Shown here: positions 28,108-35,717 of the stretch, piece after piece
How positions within the stretch are numbered: the stretch's first letter is position 1
Layout of the letters: the number at the start of each line of letters is the position of its first letter
Origin: Microbacterium marinilacus
Lineage (GTDB): Bacteria; Actinomycetota; Actinomycetes; Actinomycetales; Microbacteriaceae
Direction: 5' to 3'
Assembly: GCF_019753765.1 (NCBI RefSeq)
Contig: NZ_JAIJZW010000010.1
Location: 62,001-126,000, forward strand
DNA length: 64,000 bases
Position numbers and translations under genes: made by a program
Notes under the pieces: model-generated
The model's input: the letters and a program-made list of their open reading frames with translations, nothing else
Told to the model about the DNA's origin: nothing
The model's database searches: none

Positions 28108-28215
28108 ATGCCCGCATCGCTCATCGACCCGGCGTCGCTGCTGCTGCCGCCGACGTTCTCCGTGCCGATCGACGTGCCCGACGCGGGCATGGATCCGTCG
28201 CACGGGGCGGCCTGA
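28108..28215 (+). CDS. 35-residue small protein with strong ribosome binding site
   Basis: The frame encodes MPASLIDPASLLLPPTFSVP followed by a short acidic, Gly/Met/Pro-containing tail ending SHGAA. It has one of the best ribosome binding sites in the window (GAGGAGGAGA, 4 nt before ATG). Its TGA is the loop of a perfect 8-bp hairpin that also separates it from the convergent flavin reductase gene. No cysteine and no membrane helix is visible; the Leu/Pro-rich middle could form an amphipathic or extended peptide. No family is recognised. The strong translation and termination signals argue that it is real. Confidence 0.55.
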   Translation: MPASLIDPASLLLPPTFSVPIDVPDAGMDPSHGAA

Positions 28216-28223
28216 GGCCGCCC
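28205..28223. terminator. Hairpin with the small gene's stop codon in the loop
   Basis: GGGCGGCC (28205-28212), TGA loop, GGCCGCCC (28216-28223). It lies between two convergent genes whose stops are 12 nt apart, so it probably serves both. Confidence 0.6.
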
Positions 28224-28227
28224 GGCG

Positions 28228-28875
28228 TCACTCCCCCGCGAGGCCGCCCAGCAGGTGGCCGAAGCCCCTTCCCTGGCCGAGGTAGGTGTCGGGGTCGAAC
28301 GGGTCGGCCTGGCTCAGCGACGGCTTCGCGGCGATCGCCTCGGCCAGCTCCCGTGCGCCGCGCTCGATGCGGGCGCTGAGCGGCGCGACGTCGTCCTCCT
28401 TGCCGCCCCAGTCGCCGGAGGCCGCGAAGACGCCGGTCGACACGGGCTCGGCGTGCAGGTAGGCGAACAGCGGGCGGATCGCGTAGTCGATCGCCAGCGA
28501 GTGCCGGGCGGTGCCGGCGTTCGCGCCGATCAGCACCGGCTTTTCGCTCAGCGCATCCCGGTCGAGGACGTCGACGAACGACTTGAAGAGCCCCGAGTAG
28601 CCGGCCTGGAAGATCGGCGTGACCGCGATGAGCGCGTCGGCGGTCGCGACCTGCGTCAGCACGGTCTCGAGCGCGGGCGGCGCGAAGCCGGCGAGCAGGT
28701 TGTTCATGATGTCGTGCGCGTGGTCGCGCAGCTCGAACGTCTCGGCCGTCGCCTCGATGCCGCGCTCTCCGAGCTCCGCGACCGCGGCGGCGGCGAGGCG
28801 GTCGGCGAGCATGCGGGTCGAGGACGGCGTGGACAGCCCCGCGGAGATCACCGCGATGCGGCGGGTGTCGGTCAT
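28228..28875 (-). CDS. NADPH-dependent FMN reductase (CE1759 family)
   Basis: 215-residue flavodoxin-fold reductase that supplies reduced FMN, probably to the LLM oxidoreductase encoded just upstream. The N-terminal phosphate-binding loop is VISAGLSTPSSTRMLAD. The PIFQAGYSGLFKSFVDVLD region binds the isoalloxazine, and the KPVLIGANAGTARHS strand is characteristic of the CE1759 group. ATG at 28875 is chosen because GAGGAG lies upstream; a longer frame starts 27 nt earlier. It follows the oxidoreductase gene by 23 nt, forming the known CE1758/CE1759-type pair. Confidence 0.88.
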   Translation of the reverse strand: MTDTRRIAVISAGLSTPSSTRMLADRLAAAAVAELGERGIEATAETFELRDHAHDIMNNLLAGFAPPALETVLTQVATADALIAVTPIFQAGYSGLFKSFVDVLDRDALSEKPVLIGANAGTARHSLAIDYAIRPLFAYLHAEPVSTGVFAASGDWGGKEDDVAPLSARIERGARELAEAIAAKPSLSQADPFDPDTYLGQGRGFGHLLGGLAGE

Positions 28876-28898
28876 GTCGTGCTCCTCTCGTCCCGGCG

Positions 28899-30152
28899 TC
28901 AACGGGTCGCCGCGGCGCCGAACGCCGAGCCGGCCCGGGCTGCTGCCCCCGCGCCGGTCGACGCGGGCGCGGCGACCGTGTCCTGGTACGGGCCGCCGAC
29001 GGTGAGGTTGTTGCCGCCGGCCGCCGTGGGCCGTGCCTCGCGCGGCGCCCTGTCGCCGTAGACGGCCTCGACCCGCGCGGCGTGCGTGGGCGCGTCGGGC
29101 ACGTCCGCCGGACGGTCCTTCGCGAGCTCCGCGCGCAGGACCGGCACGACCTCGCCGCCGAGCAGGTCGAGCTGCTCGAGCACGGTCTTCAGCGGCAGGC
29201 CCGCGTGGTCCATCAGGAACAACTGGCGCTGGTAGTCGCCGTAGTGGTCGCGCATCGCGGCGTAGCGGTCGATGACCTGCTGCGGCGATCCCACCGTGAG
29301 CGGCGTCATCTCGGTGAAGTCCTCCAGCGAGGGGCCGTGACCGTACACCGGGGCGTTGTCGAAGTACGGCCGGAACGCGTTCACCGCGTCCTGCGAGCTC
29401 TTCGCGACGAACGCCTGGCCGCCGAGGCCGACGATCGCCTGCTCAGGCGTGCCGTGGCCGTAGTGCGCGTAGCGCTGGCGGTAGAGCTGGATGAGCCGCT
29501 GGTAGTGCTCCTTGGGCCAGAAGATGTTGTTCGCGAAGAAGCCGTCGCCGTAGTAGGCGGCCTGCTCGGCGATCTCGGGCGTGCGGATCGATCCGTGCCA
29601 GACGAACGGCGCGACGCCGCCGAGGGGGCGCGGGGTGGCCGTGAAGCCCTGCAACGGCGAGCGGAACCTGCCCTCCCAGTCGACGACGTCCTGGTCCCAG
29701 AGCTGGCGCAGCAGGGCGTAGTTCTCGATCGCGAGGGGCAGCCCCTGGCGGATGTCCTGCCCGAACCAGGGGTAGACGGGGCCGGTGTTGCCGCGCCCCA
29801 TCACGAGGTCGACGCGGCCGCCCGTCAGGTGCTGCAGCATCGCGTAGTCCTCGGCGATCTTCACCGGGTCGTTCGTGGTGATGAGCGTCGTGGCGGTCGA
29901 GAGGATGAGGTCGGTCGTCTGCGCGCCGATGTACGCGAGCGTCGTGGTGGGAGACGACGAGAAGAAGGGCGGATTGTGGTGCTCGCCCAGGGCGAAGACG
30001 TCGAGGCCGACCTCCTCCGCGTGCTTCGCGATCGTGACGATGTCCTGGATCCGCTCGGCCTCGCTGGGCGTGCGCCCGGTGGTCGGGTCGGTCGTGATGT
30101 CGCTGACCGAGAAGATGCCGAACTGCATCTGCGACGTGGTGGTCTCGCTCAT
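28899..30152 (-). CDS. LLM class flavin-dependent oxidoreductase (CE1758 family)
   Basis: 417-residue bacterial-luciferase-like monooxygenase using reduced FMN from the paired reductase. The core is clear: FALGEHHNPPFFSSSP (residues about 46-61), STATTLITTNDPVKIAEDYAMLQHLTGGRVDLVMGRG, and WHGSIRTPEIAEQAAYYGDGFF. A Gly/Ala-rich tail of about 45 residues follows the barrel. Substrate is unknown; relatives act on small organic compounds or sulfonates. The ATG at 30152 has AAGAGG upstream; earlier in-frame codons lie in the promoter region. Confidence 0.88.
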   Translation of the reverse strand: MSETTTSQMQFGIFSVSDITTDPTTGRTPSEAERIQDIVTIAKHAEEVGLDVFALGEHHNPPFFSSSPTTTLAYIGAQTTDLILSTATTLITTNDPVKIAEDYAMLQHLTGGRVDLVMGRGNTGPVYPWFGQDIRQGLPLAIENYALLRQLWDQDVVDWEGRFRSPLQGFTATPRPLGGVAPFVWHGSIRTPEIAEQAAYYGDGFFANNIFWPKEHYQRLIQLYRQRYAHYGHGTPEQAIVGLGGQAFVAKSSQDAVNAFRPYFDNAPVYGHGPSLEDFTEMTPLTVGSPQQVIDRYAAMRDHYGDYQRQLFLMDHAGLPLKTVLEQLDLLGGEVVPVLRAELAKDRPADVPDAPTHAARVEAVYGDRAPREARPTAAGGNNLTVGGPYQDTVAAPASTGAGAAARAGSAFGAAATR

Positions 30153-30205
30153 TGCCTCTTCTTCCGATCCGTGCCCGCGAGGGACACGCTGTGGGCGACC
30201 GCACA

Positions 30206-30235
30206 TTTGTATGCGATTGAATATACCGCGTGCAA
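30206..30235 (-). promoter_or_regulatory. Candidate promoter of the LLM oxidoreductase/FMN reductase operon
   Basis: On the minus strand TTGCAC (30230-30235) and TACAAA (30206-30211) are separated by 18 bp in an AT-rich patch, unusual for this genome. It would give a leader of about 50 nt. Confidence 0.35.
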
Positions 30236-30290
30236 CGCACCGTCGCCACATCTATTCCCGCGGCGGCCGGTGCGGGCGAGAACGTCACGG

Positions 30291-30296
30291 TAGCGT
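30291..30296 (+). promoter_or_regulatory. -10 element TAGCGT, leaderless promoter
   Basis: Ends 7 bp before the ATG at 30304 of the acyltransferase gene. Confidence 0.45.
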
Positions 30297-30303
30297 GGTC
30301 GGG

Positions 30304-31446
30304 ATGAGCTCCGCACCGGCACCCCCGACGACAGGGACGGCCCCTCGCTCCCGAAGGCGCGTGCCGTACTGGGACAACGCCCGCTTCGCGTGCATCGTCC
30401 TGGTTGTCCTCGGCCACGCCATCCAGAGGCTCACCTACGACTCCGACATCGCGTACGCGCTGTATCTGCTGGTCTACGCCTTCCACATGCCGGCCTTCGC
30501 GATCATCTCCGGCTACTTCTCGAAGTCCGACCCGCCCTCGCGCCGGCAGATGGCGCGCATCATCACCGACATCCTGGTGCCCTACATCGTCTTCGAGCTG
30601 CTGTGGTGGGTGACGAAGAGCGTCGTCGAGGGCGACGTCGAGCCGAACCTCACCCAGCCGTCGTGGACGCTGTGGTTCCTGCTCGCCCTCGGAATCTTCC
30701 GCCTGGTGCTGCCGTATCTGGCGCTGCTGCGCTGGCCGCTCGCCTGGACCGTCGTCATCTCGGTCGGAGCGGGCTACCTGCCCAACGTCGACAGCACCTT
30801 CTCGCTGTCGCGCACACTCGGCTTCCTGCCGTTCTTCGCGCTCGGATGGTGGCTGCGCGAGCGCGACGTCGTCGATCGCCTGCGCCTGCTGGAGCGGAAG
30901 GCCTGGTGGGCGCGCGTCGCGGCGGTGGCCGTGTTCGCGCTCGCCGCCTGGGCCGCCTGGGGCGGGCTGGCGGGCTGGCACGAGATGGACATGCGCAACT
31001 GGCTCTTCTACGACCAGGACTACGCGGCGCTCATCGGCGAGGCACCGTGGTGGGCCGGTGGGGTGCGACTGGCGCTCATGGCCGTCGCGGTCGTCCTGTG
31101 CGCGGCGTTCTTCGTGCTGGTGCCGCGTGGGCGCTTCGCGTTCACCCCGCTCGGCACGTACACGATGTACGTCTACCTGCTGCACTCGTTCGTGCTCTAC
31201 CCGCTGCGGGAGTCCGGCGTGCTGCGCGGGCTCGACCCGACGTGGCTGTGGCTGCCCGTGATGTGCGCGCTGTCGGTCGCCATCGCGGTGCTGCTCGCAT
31301 CCCGCCCGGTGCGCTGGCTCTTCCGACCTCTGATCGAGCCCCGGTCCCGGTGGCTCTTCGCCGACCCCGGCGTGCTGCCGCGGGCCGGCGCCAGCGATCC
31401 GACGGGATCCCGACGACCCCCGTCGACGGCCCGACACCGTCCCTGA
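30304..31446 (+). CDS. Acyltransferase family 3 membrane protein
   Basis: 380-residue integral membrane O-acyltransferase (Acyl_transf_3) with about ten helices. The N-terminal RVPYWDNARFACIVLVVLGHAIQRL carries the family's WDNxRxxxIxLVVxxH-type active-site motif, with the catalytic His in GHAIQ. These enzymes acylate extracellular sugars, wall polymers or small molecules; the target is unknown. A Pro/Ser-rich cytoplasmic tail follows the last helix. Monocistronic with a leaderless promoter; convergent with the TetR gene. Confidence 0.85.
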   Translation: MSSAPAPPTTGTAPRSRRRVPYWDNARFACIVLVVLGHAIQRLTYDSDIAYALYLLVYAFHMPAFAIISGYFSKSDPPSRRQMARIITDILVPYIVFELLWWVTKSVVEGDVEPNLTQPSWTLWFLLALGIFRLVLPYLALLRWPLAWTVVISVGAGYLPNVDSTFSLSRTLGFLPFFALGWWLRERDVVDRLRLLERKAWWARVAAVAVFALAAWAAWGGLAGWHEMDMRNWLFYDQDYAALIGEAPWWAGGVRLALMAVAVVLCAAFFVLVPRGRFAFTPLGTYTMYVYLLHSFVLYPLRESGVLRGLDPTWLWLPVMCALSVAIAVLLASRPVRWLFRPLIEPRSRWLFADPGVLPRAGASDPTGSRRPPSTARHRP

Positions 31447-31503
31447 GATCGGCGACGGAGATCCGCGACGATGCAACCGCCGCGGCCCGACAGCCGCCCG
31501 GGC

Positions 31504-32151
31504 TCACGTCGGGGCGGCCTCCATCCCCCGCCAGATCACGTCGAAGGCCGCGCGGCAGCGCGCGACCGCCGACGGCTGCGACAGCGGCTCGCCCCGCACC
31601 ACGATCTGGTAGTAGATCACCCCGCTGAGGAGGTCGGCGCACGCCTCCGGGTCGAGGTCGCCGCGCAGCACGCCGCGTTCCATGCCGACCCGCAGCGCGC
31701 CGACGGTGGCCACGCGTCGCCGGGCGACATGCGCCTCCCAGTACGCGCGCTGCAGCGCGCGGTCCTCGAGGCCGAGCACGAGACGCCGGCGCATGCGTGC
31801 CTCGGGGTACCCCGGCACCGCACGCTCGAGCCCCTCGACGAACGCGCCGAACAGCGCGACGCGCAGGTCGCCGTCCGTCGGGATGACGAGCGGCTCCCGT
31901 CCCCGGTCGAGCGCCGTCGCCACGAGGTCCGCGAGCGATGGCCAGCGGCGGTAGATGGCGGCTCGGCTCACTCCGCTGCGCTCGACCAGACGACCGGCGG
32001 TGACGTGCTCGCCGGCGTCGATGAGCGCCAGCGCCGCATCGATCAGGCGCTCGTCGTGCCCCTCGGCGCGAGGACGACCGGGGCCGCGACGTCCCTGAGC
32101 CGCCGCGGCCCCGGCGGCGGCGCCGGCGCCCCCACGATCAGGCGAGGGCAC
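31504..32151 (-). CDS. TetR family transcriptional regulator
   Basis: 215-residue repressor-type regulator. After a Gly/Ala-rich N-terminus (about 1-30), the DNA-binding domain reads GRPRAEGHDERLIDAALALI...VTAGRLVERSGVSRAAIYRRWPSLADLV (about 32-80), a typical TetR helix-turn-helix. The C-terminal ligand domain has the TetR_C_16-like RMRRRLVLGLEDRALQRAYWE. The GTG start overlaps the upstream phosphatase gene by 14 nt; an ATG at 32196 is possible. Being last in the phn-phosphatase gene row, it may control that importer. Confidence 0.83.
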   Translation of the reverse strand: MPSPDRGGAGAAAGAAAAQGRRGPGRPRAEGHDERLIDAALALIDAGEHVTAGRLVERSGVSRAAIYRRWPSLADLVATALDRGREPLVIPTDGDLRVALFGAFVEGLERAVPGYPEARMRRRLVLGLEDRALQRAYWEAHVARRRVATVGALRVGMERGVLRGDLDPEACADLLSGVIYYQIVVRGEPLSQPSAVARCRAAFDVIWRGMEAAPT

Positions 32152-32938
32152 GGCCCCGCAGCATCTCGACGAGGGAGTCGTCCAGGCCCGCCGCACGGAC
32201 GGGTGCGAGCGCGTCGCCGTCGTGGCGCTCGCGCAGCGCCCGCAGCGTGCCCCGCATGGCCTCGGCGTCGAACGCCCGCTCGCTCGCGGCCAGGACGGCC
32301 GCGTCCAGCTCCACCCCCATCGCGCGCAGCATCGGCGTCACCACGGCCCGCGTGCGGGCCATGATCGCATCGACGTTGGGACCGGTGCGGGCGTAGTCGT
32401 CGACGATCGTGTCGTCGTCAGCGCCGAGCGCCAGCAGCAGTGACGCGGCGAGCACCCCCGTGCGGTCCTTGCCCGCCGCGCAGTGGAACGCCACGGTGCC
32501 CGGTGCGGTCGCCATCACCGCGAGCGCGTTCACGAGCAGTGGTGCCGAGCGCTCGAACAGCGACACGTACATGGGCACGTAGACCTCGCGGTAGTCGCCC
32601 GACAGCAGGTCGTCCGACGAGACGGCCGAACGCAGGTCGGACATCAGCGACACGTGGTGGTACGTCACCGCGTGATCCGCGAGCGGACCGCGCCCCGTGA
32701 TGCGGGTCTCGACGTTCGAGCGCAGGTCGATGACGGTCGACAGGCCTGCCTCGACCAAGGCGACGGCCACCTCGTCCGTCACGTACGACAGGTCGTCGGC
32801 GCGGATGGCGAACCCGGGGCGGATCTCGCCGTCGCGGACCGGGGTGCCGCCCAGGTCGCGCAGGTTGACGGGCGCGCTGAGTTCGACGGCGAGAGCCTCG
32901 AGGCGGTCGGACGACGCCGGGGTGTCTGCGATGGTCAT
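32138..32938 (-). CDS. Tyrosine-protein phosphatase-like protein (Y_phosphatase3)
   Basis: 266-residue DSP/PTP-family phosphatase. The P-loop is FHCAAGKDRTGV, giving the CX5R catalytic signature. The N-terminal region NLRDLGGTPVRDG is the family's recognition strand, and VIDLRSNVE precedes it in the fold. Relatives dephosphorylate phosphotyrosine, phosphoinositides or small phosphoesters. Here the gene overlaps the permease stop (ATGA) in a phosphonate/phosphite-type transporter operon, so the substrate may be an imported phosphoester. That link is inference. Confidence 0.87.
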   Translation of the reverse strand: MTIADTPASSDRLEALAVELSAPVNLRDLGGTPVRDGEIRPGFAIRADDLSYVTDEVAVALVEAGLSTVIDLRSNVETRITGRGPLADHAVTYHHVSLMSDLRSAVSSDDLLSGDYREVYVPMYVSLFERSAPLLVNALAVMATAPGTVAFHCAAGKDRTGVLAASLLLALGADDDTIVDDYARTGPNVDAIMARTRAVVTPMLRAMGVELDAAVLAASERAFDAEAMRGTLRALRERHDGDALAPVRAAGLDDSLVEMLRGRALA

Positions 32939-33801
32939 GTGATCCTCTTCCGGATGATGGCGCTGGCCTGATCGATGAGCGTGACGAGCACGATGATGCA
33001 GATGACGATGGCGCTCAGGTGGCCGTAGTCGTACATGCGCATGGCGGTGGTCAGCTCGAGGCCGATGCCGCCGGCGCCGACCATGCCGAGGATGGTAGCG
33101 CCGCGCACGTTGCCCTCGAACAGCAGCAGCGTGTAAGACACGAGCAACGGCGCCGCCTGGGGCAGGACGCCGTACTGCACCACCTGGCGCCGGGACGCGC
33201 CGACCGACTGCATGGCGACGATCGGCCCGCGGTCGACCGACTCCATGGCCTCGGCGAACACCTTGCCGATCGATCCGATCGAGCCGAGCGTCATGGCGAG
33301 GATGCCGGCGAAGGGGCCGAGCCCCACGGCCGAGACGAACATCAGCGCGAAGACGAGCTCGGGCAGCGCGCGGATCACGTTCATGAGCCACCGGCACGGG
33401 TAGTACAGCCACGGCGGCGCGATGTTCGACGCGGCGCCGAACGCGACGACGAGCGACAGCACCGTGCCGAGCACGGTGCCGACGATCGCCATCTGCAGCG
33501 TCTCGATCAGCAGCTCGACGATCGTCCCGAACTTGTCCCAGGACGGCGGGAAGAGCCGGCCCAGGAACGTGCCCATGTTGGTCGCGCCGTCGCCGAGCTT
33601 CAGGAAGTCGAACTCGGCGCCGTCGAACGACCACACGAGGACGAGCAGCACCAGCGGGATGCCGATGAGCGTGCGGGTGCGGGGCATCCGGATCGCGCTC
33701 TCGAGCCGTCGGCGCTCGCGGGCGTCGAGCACCGGCGCGGACGGCCCGCGCCGGGCGCCGTCCGCGGCACCGTCCGTGCGGTCAGGCGACGTGGTCGACA
33801 T
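32935..33801 (-). CDS. phnE: Phosphonate-type ABC transporter permease
   Basis: 288-residue inner-membrane permease of the PhnE group with about six helices. The BPD_transp_1 region includes RALPELVFALMFVSAVGLGPFAGILAM and the EAA-type loop EAMESVDRGPIVAMQSVGASRRQVVQYGVLP. The final segment NVRGATILGMVGAGGIG is a PhnE hallmark. ATG 33801 follows GGGGAGG by 6 nt and lies inside the ATPase gene's 3' end (20-nt overlap). Substrate class: phosphonate, phosphite or an organophosphate. Confidence 0.9.
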   Translation of the reverse strand: MSTTSPDRTDGAADGARRGPSAPVLDARERRRLESAIRMPRTRTLIGIPLVLLVLVWSFDGAEFDFLKLGDGATNMGTFLGRLFPPSWDKFGTIVELLIETLQMAIVGTVLGTVLSLVVAFGAASNIAPPWLYYPCRWLMNVIRALPELVFALMFVSAVGLGPFAGILAMTLGSIGSIGKVFAEAMESVDRGPIVAMQSVGASRRQVVQYGVLPQAAPLLVSYTLLLFEGNVRGATILGMVGAGGIGLELTTAMRMYDYGHLSAIVICIIVLVTLIDQASAIIRKRIT

Positions 33802-34615
33802 CGTCGGCCTCCCCATCGTGGTCGTAGATCGACTGCAGAACGGCGGCGTCGAGCGCGGCGGTCTGCCCCGAGACCACCATGCGGCCGTGGCGCAGCCCGA
33901 CGATCCGGTCGGAGTGCGTGAGCGCGAGCGGCAGCACGTGGAGGCTCACCAGCACCGGGATGCCGTCCTCCCGCGCGATGCGCTGCAGCAGCTCCAGCAC
34001 GGTGTGGGACAGGCGCGGGTCGAGCGAGGCCACCGGCTCGTCGGCGAGGATGAGCGCGGGCCGCTGCATCAGCGCCCGCGCGATCGCCACGCGCTGCTGC
34101 TGCCCGCCGGAGAGCGACCGCGCCTGCTCGTCCGCCTTGTGGGCGATGCCGACGCGGTCGAGCAGCTGGAGGGCGCGCCGGCGGTGCGCGCCGGTGAAGC
34201 CGCCGACCAGGTTGAGGGGGCCCGCGTCGTGGAGCGCGCCCGTCAGCACGTTCGTGAGCACGCTGAGCCGGCCGATCAGGTTGAACTGCTGGAAGACCTG
34301 ACCCACCGATGCCCGCAGGTGCCGCAGCTGGCCGCGCTGCAGGTTGGCGACGTCGTATCCCGCGACCCGGACGGCGCCGCTCGTCACGGGGGCGAAGCCG
34401 GTGAGCGACCTCATGAGCGTCGACTTGCCGGATCCGCTGGATCCGAGCAGCGCGACGACCTCGCCCGGGCGCAGGTCCAGGTCCACGCCGTCGAGGACGA
34501 GGGGCCCGTCGCCGTACGCGACCCGCAGATCGCGCACGGTGACGAGGGGCAGGCTCTGCCGCAGCTCGGCCGTGGTCGGCACGGGCTCGGTCAGACCGTC
34601 GGGCACGGGGCTCAT
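33782..34615 (-). CDS. phnC: Phosphonate-type ABC transporter ATP-binding protein
   Basis: 277-residue PhnC ATPase. Walker A is LGSSGSGKSTLMRSL, the Q-loop VFQQFNLIGRLSVLTNVLTG, the signature SLSGGQQQRVAIARALMQ and Walker B ILADEPVASLDP; the switch region is VSLHVLPLALTHSDRI. The FNLIGRLSVLTNVL stretch and the DEPVASLDP box are characteristic of PhnC. ATG overlaps the binding-protein stop by one base (TGATG). Confidence 0.92.
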   Translation of the reverse strand: MSPVPDGLTEPVPTTAELRQSLPLVTVRDLRVAYGDGPLVLDGVDLDLRPGEVVALLGSSGSGKSTLMRSLTGFAPVTSGAVRVAGYDVANLQRGQLRHLRASVGQVFQQFNLIGRLSVLTNVLTGALHDAGPLNLVGGFTGAHRRRALQLLDRVGIAHKADEQARSLSGGQQQRVAIARALMQRPALILADEPVASLDPRLSHTVLELLQRIAREDGIPVLVSLHVLPLALTHSDRIVGLRHGRMVVSGQTAALDAAVLQSIYDHDGEADDVDHVA

Positions 34616-35535
34616 CAGCCGAGGTCCGAGATGTCCACGTCGGCGATCGCCGCGATGTCCACGAAGGGCTGGAAGAGCTCCTCGGAGGGGTCGACGATGG
34701 CGGCGCCGCCCTCGATGGCCGAGAACATCGCGCCGAGCCGCTCGGCGTTCTCCTCGACGAAGACCTTCGGCAGCACCTCCTTCAGCAGCTCGGCCTTGTC
34801 GGCGGCGATCTGCTGGTCGGCCAGCACCGTGACCGACAGCGGCATGGCTGCGCTCACGCCGATGGAGCGCGTGTCGCCCTCCTCGAACGGGAACATGTCG
34901 GTGCCGGCCATCCCCGGGAAGATCGTCGAGGTGCAAGACACGTCGGCCTGCCCCTGCTTGAGCGCCTCGAAGCCCATGAAGTGGTCCCCGGCGAAGAGGG
35001 CCGTGTAGTCGACGTCCTTCTCCAGACCGGCCTCGTGCAGCGCGGCGACGGGCATGAAGTAGCCCGAGCTCGAGGCCGGGTCGGCGAAGGCGACGACCGT
35101 GTCGGGGGTGATGTCGTCGAACGACTGCAGCTCGGACTCGTCCAGGACGATGCACGTGGAGACCGGCTCGCCGTTGCCCTCCCAGGCGACGATCGAGTCG
35201 ATCTCGCCGGTGTTCACGGCGAGGGCCGAGGGGAAGCCGCTCATGAAACCGATGTCGACGTGGTGGTTGCGGAGGGCCTCGAGCACGGCGGTGTAGTCCG
35301 GCACGTCGACGACCTCGACCTCGCGGCCGGTCTCCTCGCGGAGCAGTTCCGCGAAGGCCGTCACGGGGTTGGCGGCGGGGTCGTCGCCCAGCGGCGTGGT
35401 GGCGAAGGTGATGGGGGCATCGGGGTCGGACGACGCGGCGGGGGCCGCCTCGGCCGAGCCGCCGGCGCAGCCGGTCAGCGTGACGAGGGCCGACAGACCC
35501 AGGATGCCCGCGGCGGTGAGAGTGTGACGACGCAT
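34615..35535 (-). CDS. phnD: Phosphate/phosphite/phosphonate ABC transporter substrate-binding lipoprotein
   Basis: 306-residue PhnD-family lipoprotein. The signal ends in lipobox TLTGC (Cys at about residue 22). The fold begins ITFATTPLGDDPAANPVTAFAELLREETGREVEV. The ligand site likely includes ADPASSSGYFMPVAAL, equivalent to the Ser/Thr phosphonate-binding loop, and the GFMSGFPSA strand. The first gene of phnD-phnC-phnE-phosphatase-tetR. No C-P lyase genes are in the window, so the ligand might be phosphite, aminoethylphosphonate used elsewhere, or a phosphoester. An 11-bp PHO-box-like repeat lies 80 bp upstream. Confidence 0.9.
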   Translation of the reverse strand: MRRHTLTAAGILGLSALVTLTGCAGGSAEAAPAASSDPDAPITFATTPLGDDPAANPVTAFAELLREETGREVEVVDVPDYTAVLEALRNHHVDIGFMSGFPSALAVNTGEIDSIVAWEGNGEPVSTCIVLDESELQSFDDITPDTVVAFADPASSSGYFMPVAALHEAGLEKDVDYTALFAGDHFMGFEALKQGQADVSCTSTIFPGMAGTDMFPFEEGDTRSIGVSAAMPLSVTVLADQQIAADKAELLKEVLPKVFVEENAERLGAMFSAIEGGAAIVDPSEELFQPFVDIAAIADVDISDLG

Positions 35536-35615
35536 GGGGTGTGTTCCTTTCGGGAGGAGGGACGTCACACATGGAACGCCCGACGGGTGTCCGGGAAATA
35601 CGAGAACGTCGTACT

Positions 35616-35637
35616 TGAAAAGGAACGGGACGTGAAC
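35616..35637 (-). promoter_or_regulatory. Candidate PHO box upstream of phnD
   Basis: On the minus (coding) strand: unit 1 GTTCACGTCCC (35637-35627), unit 2 GTTCCTTTTCA (35626-35616). GTTC repeats at exactly 11 bp, in coding orientation, before a phosphorus-compound importer. Confidence 0.38.
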
Positions 35638-35705
35638 AGTCGGTGTGTGCCCTAGCGGGCGGCGACCCCCGCCGCAAGGGGATGCCGCCGCCCTGTCGCG
35701 CCTCG

Positions 35706-35711
35706 TAACGT
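35706..35711 (+). promoter_or_regulatory. -10 element TAACGT, leaderless promoter
   Basis: Ends 6 bp before the ATG at 35718 of the PfkB gene. Confidence 0.5.
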
Positions 35712-35717
35712 GGCCGG

